DNA of 14,723 nt from Burkholderiales bacterium UBA4615 (GTDB lineage: Bacteria > Pseudomonadota > Gammaproteobacteria > Burkholderiales > Burkholderiaceae_E): NCBI GenBank assembly GCA_002386465.1, contig DGIT01000087.1:1-14723 (forward strand), in the 5' to 3' direction. Each line of letters begins with the position of its first letter. Within the stretch, counting starts at the first letter, position 1. Under the pieces are notes generated by a model. The model did not search any database. It saw nothing but the letters and a program-made list of their open reading frames with translations, and had not been told where the DNA came from. Shown piece after piece: positions 6,624 to 14,445 of the stretch. A program made the translations under genes and the position numbers.

Positions 6624-6640
6624 CCGCGGTGATACCGCGG
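6624..6640. terminator. Perfect 7-bp inverted repeat between convergent genes
   Basis: CCGCGGT and ACCGCGG flank a 3-nt loop between the ends of the DUF4287 remnant (plus) and the VOC gene (minus). Neither side has a real T-run, so it is at best a weak two-way terminator. Confidence 0.3.
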
Positions 6641-6674
6641 ATATAGCAGGCATGCGCGCGCACTGCGCACTGCG

Positions 6675-7208
6675 TCACAGCTTGGCTTTGTCCGTCGTCC
6701 ATCGACTTAGTCGCGCACGGGACCCGTTGCGGGTCGGATCCAATGCGGTGTCGTGGCTGGGCGTTTTGGTCGTGAGTTCGATGACGTACCCATTCGGGTC
6801 GCGAAAATAGATCGAGTGAATGAACCCATGGTCGGCGACACCACGGGTCTCAATGCCGGCTGCGCGACCCTTCTGGAGCATGTTCTGCAAGGTGTCGGCA
6901 TCGACTTCCAGCGCGATGTGCAGGTCGTAGTCGTGCTGCGCCTTGAAGTCGAAGGGCATGTCGGGGGCATCGAAGAAGGCCAGGCACGATCCATCGGCCA
7001 ACTGATAGAACGTGTGCAGCACATGCGTCTTGCGACCGCTCTTTGATTCGGTGATCTCCAGGGCCTCGATCAGCGGCAGCCCCAGGAAATCCTCGTAAAA
7101 AACCCGCGTCTGCTCCGAATCACGGCAGCGGTAAGCGCTGTGATGCAGACCTTTAATCCGTATCGGGCTAAGTGGTGGGAAGGGCGGGTTCATGGAGGAC
7201 TCGTTCAT
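6675..7208 (-). CDS. VOC-superfamily (glyoxalase/extradiol-dioxygenase fold) protein
   Basis: A 177-residue member of the vicinal-oxygen-chelate fold, which includes glyoxalase I, ring-cleavage dioxygenases and methylmalonyl-CoA epimerase. GLHHSAYRCRD (20-30) gives the first metal-binding His (22 or 23). The FYEDFLGLPL segment (37-46) is the usual first beta-alpha unit, YDLHIALEV (94-102) gives the second His (97), and DPNGYVIEL (137-145) gives the metal-binding Glu (144). The last 30 or so residues are charged and outside the domain. It starts 16 bp after the CitE-like gene, so it is probably the third gene of that operon. The reaction cannot be assigned; an epimerase, glyoxalase or dioxygenase role acting on the lyase's substrates or products is possible. 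A second ATG at 7193 is an alternative start. Confidence 0.88.
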   Translation of the reverse strand: MNESSMNPPFPPLSPIRIKGLHHSAYRCRDSEQTRVFYEDFLGLPLIEALEITESKSGRKTHVLHTFYQLADGSCLAFFDAPDMPFDFKAQHDYDLHIALEVDADTLQNMLQKGRAAGIETRGVADHGFIHSIYFRDPNGYVIELTTKTPSHDTALDPTRNGSRARLSRWTTDKAKL

Positions 7209-7224
7209 GACATTTCAAGGCCCA

Positions 7225-8142
7225 TCAATGGGACGAACGGCGCGCAGCCCGGGCTTCGATCGCGGCCACACGCTGCAGCACCTGACGGCACTGCTCAACC
7301 ACCGGCAGATCGACCATGCGACCTTCGTGACTGAATGCAGCGCGCCCTGCCCCCGCTTGCGCCTCGAATGCCTCGACCACGCTGCGCGCATGACTGATTT
7401 CGAGCGTTGTGGGGGCAAACGCCTCGTTCATCGCAGCGACCTGCGAGGGATGCACGCAGAATGCGCCATCAAACCCCAGACTTCGCGCCCGTTCAATGCG
7501 GGCCCGGAACGCGTCGATGTCCTTGTAATCGGCCACTGAGCCCACGAAGCCCAACGGCAAGATACCGGCACGACGCGCCGCAGCGACCGCCAGCACATTG
7601 GGCACGTACAGGCCGTCTTCATGCACCGCCATGCGCATCGATACCGCCAGATCTTCGGCGCCGATAATCAAGCCGACCATGCGCGGATGGGCCATGGCGA
7701 TCTCATTGATGGCCGACAGCCCCTGCGCGTCTTCAACCATGGCCACGATGCGCGTGTGGCCCTGCGGCAGGCCGCGCTCGAATTCGAGTTCGCTCAGGAC
7801 TTCGGCCACACCGAGCACGAATGAAGCGTCGGGCACCTTGGGCAGACTGACTGCGCACACAGACGGGCTCACTGCCGCTTCCAGATCCCTCACCAGCATG
7901 CGCCAGGGCCGATTGACGCGCACGATCACATCGCGTCCGGCCTGCGCAAACCGCTCGGCGATCCCGGCCACTCGGGCGCGTGCTTCGTCTTTTTGCGTGG
8001 GGCCGACACTGTCCTCCAGGTCGATCTGCAGCACATCGGCAGGCTGACGCAGCGCGCTGTCGACAAATCGGTCGCTCACTGCAGGCACGAAGAGGATGGA
8101 GCGCCACACAGGCAGTGCGCGCGCTGAAAGGGGCATGGACAT
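7225..8142 (-). CDS. CitE-like CoA-ester lyase (HpcH/HpaI aldolase/citrate lyase family)
   Basis: A cytoplasmic Mg2+-dependent TIM-barrel enzyme of 305 residues, normal for the family. Members cleave or form (S)-malyl-CoA, citramalyl-CoA or related 3-hydroxyacyl-CoA esters. RSILFVPA (14-21) opens the barrel. DLEDSV (41-46), the Arg of IVRVN (73-77), VEDA (136-139), GAEDL (161-165) and the CVHPSQV loop (229-235) hold the catalytic and metal residues, and all appear intact. ATG at 8142 is used; a second ATG at 8136 is possible. It follows the CoA-transferase gene by 91 bp on the same strand and precedes the VOC gene. Transferase plus lyase suggests activation then cleavage of a C4-C5 hydroxy-acid, for example citramalate or malate. 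The substrate is inferred from the pairing only. A broken second copy lies at 5555-5989. Confidence 0.92.
   Translation of the reverse strand: MSMPLSARALPVWRSILFVPAVSDRFVDSALRQPADVLQIDLEDSVGPTQKDEARARVAGIAERFAQAGRDVIVRVNRPWRMLVRDLEAAVSPSVCAVSLPKVPDASFVLGVAEVLSELEFERGLPQGHTRIVAMVEDAQGLSAINEIAMAHPRMVGLIIGAEDLAVSMRMAVHEDGLYVPNVLAVAAARRAGILPLGFVGSVADYKDIDAFRARIERARSLGFDGAFCVHPSQVAAMNEAFAPTTLEISHARSVVEAFEAQAGAGRAAFSHEGRMVDLPVVEQCRQVLQRVAAIEARAARRSSH
7610..7819 (-). repeat. Inverted repeat, arm B (inside the intact CitE-like gene)
   Basis: The partner of 5566-5775 in opposite orientation, with 6 mismatches in about 210 bp by eye. It covers codons for residues 108-178 or so of the intact lyase. The two arms are about 1.83 kb apart. 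Confidence 0.88.
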
Positions 8143-8233
8143 GGGGTCGGCTCGGCGGGGGTTGGTTCAGTGGAGAAGTGTGCGTGTTGTCTGCGCTACG
8201 GCGCCGCTCAGTGTAATCGGCGCTGCACCGCCA
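8143..8233 (-). other. Gap between the CoA-transferase and lyase genes
   Basis: These 91 bp on the minus strand contain a possible hairpin (GCGCCG with CGGCGC, 11-nt loop) near the transferase stop. Its loop holds TACACT, which could be a -10 box, but no convincing -35 lies upstream. The lyase could be read from the transferase promoter, from a weak one here, or both. Confidence 0.25.
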
Positions 8234-9421
8234 TCAGCCCAGCCGGGCCAGCTCCTCCAGGATCTGCGCGGTATGTTCGCCCACCGCCGGTGCCGGGCGG
8301 CGAAACCCACCCGGGCTGGCACTCAGCCTGGGAACCACTGCATGCATCGGCAGGCTGCCGAGGTCGCGGTCTTCCACTTCCACGATCACACCGCGTCCGC
8401 GCGTATAAGGATGATCGAGCAGGTCGGCCATGGAGCACACCGGCCCGACCGTGACGCCTGCCGCTTCAAAGAGCGCCAGATTCTCTTCGGTGCTGCGCGC
8501 TGCAATGAATGCGCCGATCAGCGCATCCAGCGCCTCTCGATTGGCCACGCGGCGATCGTTGGTGGCAAAGCGCTCATCGTCTTTCAATTCGGGGCGACCC
8601 ATGGTCTCAAAGATGCGCATCGCCATGGATTGCATCGATCCGCTGAGCGCCACGAATCCGCCATCGCTGCAGGCGTACACATTGCGCGGCGCAGTGTGCG
8701 TTGCCTGATTGCCGGCGCGCATCGTGGCCTCGCCAGTCAGACGGGTCTTGGCGGCTTCCGATGCGATGAACGAGAAAATCGGCTCAAACAAGGACAGATC
8801 GACCACCTGCCCCTGTCCACTGCGCTCGGCCACCCGCAGCGCGGTGAGCACGCCCGCCGCACCGTACGTGCCTGCAATCATGTCGGCCAAAGCCAGGGGC
8901 GGCAGCGCCGGAGGCTTGTCCGGAAAGCCGTTCAGATGGGCAAAGCCCGACATCGCTTCGACCAGGGTCCCGAACCCTGGCTTGTGACTGTACGGGCCGG
9001 TCTGGCCCCAGCCTGAGATGCGCACGATCACCAAAGCCGGATTCAGTGCGTGCAATTGCTCCGGGGCAAGCCCCATCTTCTCGAGCCCGCCGGGCACGAA
9101 GTTCTCCACCAGCACCTGGCTGTGCGCAATCAACTTGCGCAACGATGCCAGCCCCTCTTCGGAGCGCAGGTCCAGCGCCATCGAACGCTTGTTGCGCCCG
9201 TACACCTTCCAGTAAATGGCTTGACCGGCCTCGCGCCAGTTGCGCAGGTCATCGCCTGCGCCGGGGCGTTCGACCTTGATCACGTCAGCGCCGAAATCGG
9301 CCAGATATGCGGTGAGCATGTTGCCGGCCACAAGCCGGGACAAATCGACCACACGAATATCGTGCAGCGGGCCCTGCTGGTTCGGATCGAAACGCAGTGG
9401 TGTGGCGGCAGACTGGGACAT
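8234..9421 (-). CDS. Class III CoA-transferase (CaiB/BaiF, formyl-CoA-transferase family)
   Basis: Moves CoA between carboxylic acids in the cytoplasm; family members work as interlocked dimers. The product is 395 residues, a normal length. The frame is open further upstream, but GGAG lies 6 nt before the ATG at 9421 and the family homology begins there. VVDLSRLVAGNMLTAYLADF (24-43) is the N-terminal CoA-binding region with FGADVIKVERPG (43-54). GRNKRSMALDL (75-85) and LVENFVPGGLEKMGL (104-118) follow. LPPLALADMIAGTYGA (173-188) contains the expected catalytic Asp (180). It is the first gene of a minus-strand cluster with a CitE-like lyase and a VOC protein, and diverges from ppc. It likely charges the lyase's acid with CoA from succinyl-CoA or acetyl-CoA; both donor and acceptor are inference. 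Confidence 0.93.
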   Translation of the reverse strand: MSQSAATPLRFDPNQQGPLHDIRVVDLSRLVAGNMLTAYLADFGADVIKVERPGAGDDLRNWREAGQAIYWKVYGRNKRSMALDLRSEEGLASLRKLIAHSQVLVENFVPGGLEKMGLAPEQLHALNPALVIVRISGWGQTGPYSHKPGFGTLVEAMSGFAHLNGFPDKPPALPPLALADMIAGTYGAAGVLTALRVAERSGQGQVVDLSLFEPIFSFIASEAAKTRLTGEATMRAGNQATHTAPRNVYACSDGGFVALSGSMQSMAMRIFETMGRPELKDDERFATNDRRVANREALDALIGAFIAARSTEENLALFEAAGVTVGPVCSMADLLDHPYTRGRGVIVEVEDRDLGSLPMHAVVPRLSASPGGFRRPAPAVGEHTAQILEELARLG

Positions 9422-9467
9422 CACAACTCCAGGGGGCGGGATGGTACGAAGCTTGCACGCATTTTCG

Positions 9468-12335
9468 ATGGAGCACTTGCCGCGCACCGTTTCGCACAAT
9501 CGCTGTGCACACAGGGTCGATTCCTTGAAAACCGCACCGAAACCTGCCGTGCATACACGGCGCAACCCACCATTGGCGCCACACGATGACGCATTGCTTG
9601 CTGACATTCGGTTGTTAGGCCGCATGTTGGGCGACGCAATTCGCGAACACGAGGGCAAAGATGCCTTCGATCTGATCGAGCGTATCCGCAGGCTCTCAGT
9701 GGCTTACCGCGTCAAGCGCGACGCTGTGGCCGGCCGCACGCTGGACAGACTGCTCAAGAACCTGACAGTCGGCCAGACCGTGTCGGTCGTGCGGGCCTTC
9801 AGCTACTTTTCGCATCTGGCCAATATCGCCGAGGACCGCCACCATGTGCGCAGGCGCGAAGCCCATGAGCAGCGCGGCGACCTGCAGGAAGGCTCCCTCG
9901 CCATGGCCTTCGAGCGACTGGCTGCAGGCGGCGTGCGCGCGGCGGAGACCGCCGCCATGCTGCAGCGTGCTCATATTTCCCCGGTGCTCACGGCACACCC
10001 CACCGAGGTGCAGCGCAAGAGCATTCTGGATGCCGAACGGGCGATTTCCGAGCTGATCGCCCAACGCGACGGTCTGTCCGGGACCCGCGAGCTGCACCTG
10101 AACGAGCAGCTGTTGCGCGCCCGTGTGACGCAGCTCTGGCAGACACGCATGCTGCGCTACGCCAAGCTCACGGTGACCGATGAGATTGAAAACGCGCTGA
10201 GCTATTACCGATCGACCTTCCTGCGACAAATTCCCAGGCTGTATGCCGATGTCGAGGAAGCACTGCCCGGGCACGAGATCGGCTCCTTTTTCCGCATGGG
10301 CAACTGGATCGGCGGTGACCGTGACGGCAATCCGAATGTGAGCGCAGACACCTTGCTGACGGCCGTGCGCGGTCACAGCGAAACCGTGCTGCGCTTTTAC
10401 CTCACTGAAGTACACGAGCTGGGTGCGGAACTGTCTATTTCGGCGCTGCTCTCACCGGTCACACCCGAGATGGAGACCCTGGCTCAGCGCTCACCCGATC
10501 GTGATGAGCACCGGCGTGACGAGCCATATCGACGTGCGCTCATCGGGATGTACGCCAGGCTTGCTGCGACCCTGCATACGCTGACCGGTACCGATGCGCT
10601 GCGACACGCCGTGGCCCCTCAGGATCCCTACGACAGCCCCGAGGCCTTGCTCACCGATCTGCGTGTGATTGCCGCGTCGTTGACATCGCATGATGCAGCC
10701 GCACTCATTGCGCCACGGCTTGCGCCGCTGATGCGTGCCGTCCAGGTGTTCGGCTTTCATCTGGCCACGATCGATCTGCGCCAAAGTTCTGACAAGCATG
10801 AGGCCGTGATCGCTGAGCTGCTCGCTGCTGCGCGCATTGAGCCCGATTACGCAGCGCTGGATGAATCGCGCAAGCGTGCCGTACTGATGCAGCTGCTGCA
10901 CGAACCTCGTCCGCTGCGGGTGCGCCACGCACCGTACAGCGCGCTTGCGGTGGGCGAACTCGCCATCTTCGATCTGGCCCGCGACGTACTCGGCCGATAT
11001 GGTCGGGCAGCGCTGCGTCACTACATCATCTCGCACACCGAAGACGTGAGCGATCTGCTCGAACTGCTGGTGCTGCAAAAAGAAACCGGCCTGATGCGCG
11101 GTGAGCTCGATGCGGGTGCGCAGTGCGACCTGATCGTGGTGCCGCTCTTTGAAACCATTGGCGATCTGCGGCATGCGGCCGGGATCATGCGCGACTTTTA
11201 CGCGCTGCCCGGGGTGCTGGATATGGTGGTGCGCTCGGGGGCCGAGCAGGACATCATGCTGGGCTACAGCGACAGCAACAAGGACGGTGGATTCTTCACC
11301 AGCAACTGGGAGCTGTACCGCGCAGAGACCGAGCTGGTGCGCATCTTTGATCCGCTGCGCGCGCAGCACGGCATCACCCTGCGTCTGTTTCATGGGCGCG
11401 GCGGCACCGTGGGACGCGGCGGCGGCCCGAGCTATCAGGCCATCCTGGCGCAACCGCCCGGAACCGTGAACGGGCAGATCCGGCTCACCGAACAAGGCGA
11501 GGTGATCGCCTCGAAATACGCACACCCGGAGATCGGCCGGCGCAATCTCGAGACGCTTGTGGCGGCCACCCTCGAAGCCACCTTGCTGCATCCCACAGGC
11601 AGCGCGCCTGCGCCCTTTCTGAAAGCAGCCGAGGCCCTGTCACAAGCGAGCATGGCGGCTTACCGTGACCTGGTCTACGACACACCAGGCTTCGTTGATT
11701 ATTTCTTCGACACCACACCGATCCGCGAGATCGCGGAACTCAACATCGGCTCACGGCCCGCCTCGCGCAAGGCCAATCGGGCCATCGAAGATTTGCGCGC
11801 CATTCCCTGGGGGTTCAGCTGGGGGCAATGCCGCGTGGCACTGCCGGGATGGTTCGGTTTCGGCTCGGCCGTCAAACAGTTTCTGGACGGTGCCGGGCCC
11901 GGGGCTGATCCAGGCGCTCGACTCAAGTTGCTGCAGCGCATGCATCAGCGCTGGCCGTTTTTTCGCACGCTGCTGTCCAATCTGGATATGGTTCTCGCCA
12001 AAACAGACCTGGGCATTGCCGCGCGCTATCTCGAGCTGGGAGCGAACCGCAAACTGGATCGGCGCATCTTTGCCCGCATTCAGGCCGAGTGGCAGGCCAC
12101 GCATGACGCGCTCACCGCCATCACCGGCGAATCCGAACGCCTGGCGTCCAACCCTTCACTGAAGCGTTCGATTGCGCATCGGTTTCCGTACCTGGATCCG
12201 CTCAATCACCTGCAGGTAGAGCTCATGCGGCGATACCGCGAGCGCAGCCCCAGCGAGCCGCTCAACGAGCGGGTGCGCCGCGGCATTCACATTTCCATCA
12301 ATGGCGTAGCGGCGGGGCTGCGCAATACCGGATGA
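9468..12335 (+). CDS. ppc: Phosphoenolpyruvate carboxylase
   Basis: Carboxylates PEP with bicarbonate to oxaloacetate, refilling the TCA cycle. About 955 residues, normal for the betaproteobacterial form. The catalytic His lies in VLTAHPTEVQRKS (H177). FRMGNWIGGDRDGNPNV is at 275-291, LGYSDSNKD at 598-606, the substrate-loop Arg in HGRGGTVGRGGG (from 642), and FSWGQCRVALPGW around 783-795. The protein ends in GLRNTG, the usual C-terminus. The start is uncertain. ATG 9468 is chosen, but ATG 9441 has a better purine-rich site (AGGGGG) and would leave only 19 bp to the divergent CoA-transferase. TTG 9525 or GTG 9549 would give N-termini closer to relatives. The next gene, 42 bp on, is a phosphofructokinase. 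Allosteric control by acetyl-CoA or aspartate is known for the family but not visible here. Confidence 0.97.
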   Translation: MEHLPRTVSHNRCAHRVDSLKTAPKPAVHTRRNPPLAPHDDALLADIRLLGRMLGDAIREHEGKDAFDLIERIRRLSVAYRVKRDAVAGRTLDRLLKNLTVGQTVSVVRAFSYFSHLANIAEDRHHVRRREAHEQRGDLQEGSLAMAFERLAAGGVRAAETAAMLQRAHISPVLTAHPTEVQRKSILDAERAISELIAQRDGLSGTRELHLNEQLLRARVTQLWQTRMLRYAKLTVTDEIENALSYYRSTFLRQIPRLYADVEEALPGHEIGSFFRMGNWIGGDRDGNPNVSADTLLTAVRGHSETVLRFYLTEVHELGAELSISALLSPVTPEMETLAQRSPDRDEHRRDEPYRRALIGMYARLAATLHTLTGTDALRHAVAPQDPYDSPEALLTDLRVIAASLTSHDAAALIAPRLAPLMRAVQVFGFHLATIDLRQSSDKHEAVIAELLAAARIEPDYAALDESRKRAVLMQLLHEPRPLRVRHAPYSALAVGELAIFDLARDVLGRYGRAALRHYIISHTEDVSDLLELLVLQKETGLMRGELDAGAQCDLIVVPLFETIGDLRHAAGIMRDFYALPGVLDMVVRSGAEQDIMLGYSDSNKDGGFFTSNWELYRAETELVRIFDPLRAQHGITLRLFHGRGGTVGRGGGPSYQAILAQPPGTVNGQIRLTEQGEVIASKYAHPEIGRRNLETLVAATLEATLLHPTGSAPAPFLKAAEALSQASMAAYRDLVYDTPGFVDYFFDTTPIREIAELNIGSRPASRKANRAIEDLRAIPWGFSWGQCRVALPGWFGFGSAVKQFLDGAGPGADPGARLKLLQRMHQRWPFFRTLLSNLDMVLAKTDLGIAARYLELGANRKLDRRIFARIQAEWQATHDALTAITGESERLASNPSLKRSIAHRFPYLDPLNHLQVELMRRYRERSPSEPLNERVRRGIHISINGVAAGLRNTG

Positions 12336-12377
12336 CGCCATGAATGCAGCAGGCCTTCATCTGGACGCAGGCCAGGC

Positions 12378-13736
12378 GTGAGCTCACGGACTGCCCCGCT
12401 CGAAGTCGATCGTCGGCCTGGCGCACAGGACTTGTCGATCGATGTGCTGGGCCGCTGCCTGCTGCCCTCCCCGGTGGCGAGCCATCTGGGCGCGGGCGGA
12501 CTGCAGTTCGTTGGCGCTGCAGACAAGGTGCTGCTGGACGATGCCCTGTCGTTGCTGCGCAGCGGGCAGTCCGACCCCGATGCGCTGGCGGCCTTCGAGC
12601 TCGCAGGGCCGCGCGACCGGATTTTTTTTGATCCACGCACCCTGGGCTGCGGCATCGTGACCTGCGGCGGACTGGCGCCGGGTCTGAACAACGTGGTTCG
12701 CGGCATCGTGCTTGAGTTATGGGCCGGTTATGGCGTGCGGCGCATCTTCGGGTTTCGCTACGGCTACGAAGGCCTGATTGCACGTCACGGCCATGTGCCG
12801 ATGATGCTCACGCCGGATTCGGTCGCACACATCCACCATGAAGGCGGTACCGTGCTGGGCACATCACGTGGTTCGCAAGACACCTCCGAGATGGTCGATC
12901 ACCTGGAGGCCAACAGCATCGGTCTGCTCTTTGTCATTGGCGGCGACGGCAGCATGAACGGAGCCATTCGCATCTGCGAGGAAATCAGCCGGCGCAGTCT
13001 GCGCATCGGCGTCATCGGTGTACCCAAGACCATCGACAACGACGTGCCCTTCATCGACCGCAGCTTCGGCTTTGTGAGCGCCTATTCGGCCGCTGTTGAT
13101 GTGATTCGCAGCGCGCGCATCGAAGCGATGGCCGCACGCAACGGCATCGGCCTGGTCAAGCTGATGGGACGGCACTCTGGCTTTCTGGCGTGTCAGGCTG
13201 CACTCGCTTCCACAGAGGCAGATCTGGTCCTGATTCCGGAGGTGCCGATTCGGCTGGAAGGTGAATCGGGTGTGCTGGCCTGCGTGGAGCGGGTCCTGAA
13301 CCGCAAGGGCCATGCCGTGATCGTGACCGCGGAAGGCGCAGCCCAGGAGCTGATCGATGACCCCTCATTGAGCGGGGTGCGCGACAAGAGCGGCAACACA
13401 CGTCTGAAGGACGTGGGCGTGTTTTTGCGTGATCGGATGACCGCGTATTTTCATGAGCGGGGCCGCGAAGTCACTGTGAAATACATCGACCCCAGTTATG
13501 CGATTCGTAGCATTCCGGCGTGTCCTTCAGACAGCGTGTATTGCTGGAACATGGCGCGCAATGCGGTGCATGCGGGTATGGCAGGCAACACGGCCATGCT
13601 GATCGGGCGCTGGCATGGCCGGTTTGTACATGTGCCGATGGCGCTGGCCACCCGAGGCAGTCGGCATGTCGACCCGGACGGAGACTTGTGGATGTCGGTG
13701 ATCGAGTCCACCGGACAGCCTCGCATCATGATGTGA
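12378..13736 (+). CDS. 6-phosphofructokinase, plant/TP0108-type long form
   Basis: Phosphorylates fructose 6-phosphate to fructose 1,6-bisphosphate. At 452 residues it is longer than E. coli PfkA (320), with an N-terminal extension of about 90 residues typical of this clade. GGLAPGLNNVVRG (97-109) binds the phosphate donor, GGDGSMNGA (188-196) has the Gly typical of ATP use, PKTIDND (216-222) holds the catalytic Asp and a Lys otherwise associated with PPi enzymes, MGRHSGF (263-269) binds the sugar phosphate, and KYIDPSYAIRS (368-378) is a clade signature. The mix of GGDGS and PKTIDND fits ATP-dependent enzymes of the plant/Treponema TP0108 group; PPi use is less likely but not excluded. The start is GTG 12378 with a weak ribosome site, 42 bp after ppc, so an operon is likely. 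Confidence 0.93.
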   Translation: MSSRTAPLEVDRRPGAQDLSIDVLGRCLLPSPVASHLGAGGLQFVGAADKVLLDDALSLLRSGQSDPDALAAFELAGPRDRIFFDPRTLGCGIVTCGGLAPGLNNVVRGIVLELWAGYGVRRIFGFRYGYEGLIARHGHVPMMLTPDSVAHIHHEGGTVLGTSRGSQDTSEMVDHLEANSIGLLFVIGGDGSMNGAIRICEEISRRSLRIGVIGVPKTIDNDVPFIDRSFGFVSAYSAAVDVIRSARIEAMAARNGIGLVKLMGRHSGFLACQAALASTEADLVLIPEVPIRLEGESGVLACVERVLNRKGHAVIVTAEGAAQELIDDPSLSGVRDKSGNTRLKDVGVFLRDRMTAYFHERGREVTVKYIDPSYAIRSIPACPSDSVYCWNMARNAVHAGMAGNTAMLIGRWHGRFVHVPMALATRGSRHVDPDGDLWMSVIESTGQPRIMM

Positions 13737-13743
13737 ACGTATC

Positions 13744-13762
13744 CGCCGGGACGCGCCCGGCG
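13744..13762 (+). terminator. GC hairpin after the phosphofructokinase gene
   Basis: CGCCGGG and CCCGGCG form a perfect 7-bp stem with a 5-nt loop, 7 bp past the stop. The following bases are GC-rich, without a T-run, so it is a weak terminator candidate or an RNA-end stabiliser. Confidence 0.35.
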
Positions 13763-13837
13763 CAGCCCGGGCGGGGCCTGCTTCGCTCTGTTAGGCTGGC
13801 TCTTTCGTGCACAGACACGTTGCGAAGGAGACCCTGC

Positions 13838-14395
13838 ATGGCCCGACTGCCCTACCTGGAAAAATCCCAGCTGCCCCCTGAGCATCAGTCGCTCATGAGT
13901 CGCGACATCGCGCTTTACAAGCAACTGGCACACAGCCCCGGCGCACTGCGTGCCTTTCAGGGACTGGGGTCGTATATTCGCTTCGGCAGCCCGTTGGATG
14001 GTCGACTGCGTGAGCTGGCCATCCTGCAGGTGGGGTATCTGGCGCGCTCGCCCTACGAATGGTCACACCACATCAAGATTGCACACGACTTCGGCGTGAG
14101 TGATGCCGACATTCAGGCGCTGATCGACGATACCGAAGGCCGCCCTGCCACGCTGGATGCGCTTGCGCGGCTGGTGATTGCGGGAGCCCGCGAAGTGACC
14201 ACTGCCGGCAAGATGGGGGAGGCCACCTTCAGTGCATTACAAGGCCATCTGCCCAATGAGCAGGTCGTCGATCTGATCGTGAGCATTGCGTTCTACAACG
14301 CGGTGGTGCGTGTGCTGGCGAGCCTGGAGATCGACGTTGAACCCGACTATCAGAAGTACCTGGCTCAGTTTCCGTTGCCGACCACTGCGGCCTGA
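13838..14395 (+). CDS. Carboxymuconolactone decarboxylase (CMD)-family protein
   Basis: A 185-residue all-helical protein of the CMD/AhpD superfamily. The core reads LRELAILQVGYLARSPYEWSHHIKIA (58-82), followed by GVSDADIQALI (86-96). This Arg-Glu-Leu, Tyr-Glu-Trp and His-His pattern is typical of the decarboxylase-like branch. No CxxC is present, so AhpD-type peroxidase activity is not expected. The second half (LARLVIAGAREVT, then VVDLIVSIAFYNAVVRVL) completes the helical bundle. The start is firm: GGAG lies 8 nt before the ATG at 13838. It stands about 100 bp after the phosphofructokinase gene and 50 bp before a RraA-like gene on the same strand, with which it may be co-transcribed. The true substrate is unknown; relatives often occur in aromatic or hydroxy-acid catabolic clusters. 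Confidence 0.88.
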   Translation: MARLPYLEKSQLPPEHQSLMSRDIALYKQLAHSPGALRAFQGLGSYIRFGSPLDGRLRELAILQVGYLARSPYEWSHHIKIAHDFGVSDADIQALIDDTEGRPATLDALARLVIAGAREVTTAGKMGEATFSALQGHLPNEQVVDLIVSIAFYNAVVRVLASLEIDVEPDYQKYLAQFPLPTTAA

Positions 14396-14445
14396 GTGGC
14401 TCACATGTGATGATCGGCCATTGCGATTGACCTTCAGGAGACATC

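Noticed and set aside
8096..9016. Plus-strand frame of 306 codons
   Set aside because: It is antisense to the CoA-transferase, which has full-length family motifs.
10491..11591. Minus-strand frame of 366 codons
   Set aside because: It is antisense to the catalytic core of PEP carboxylase and resembles no protein family.
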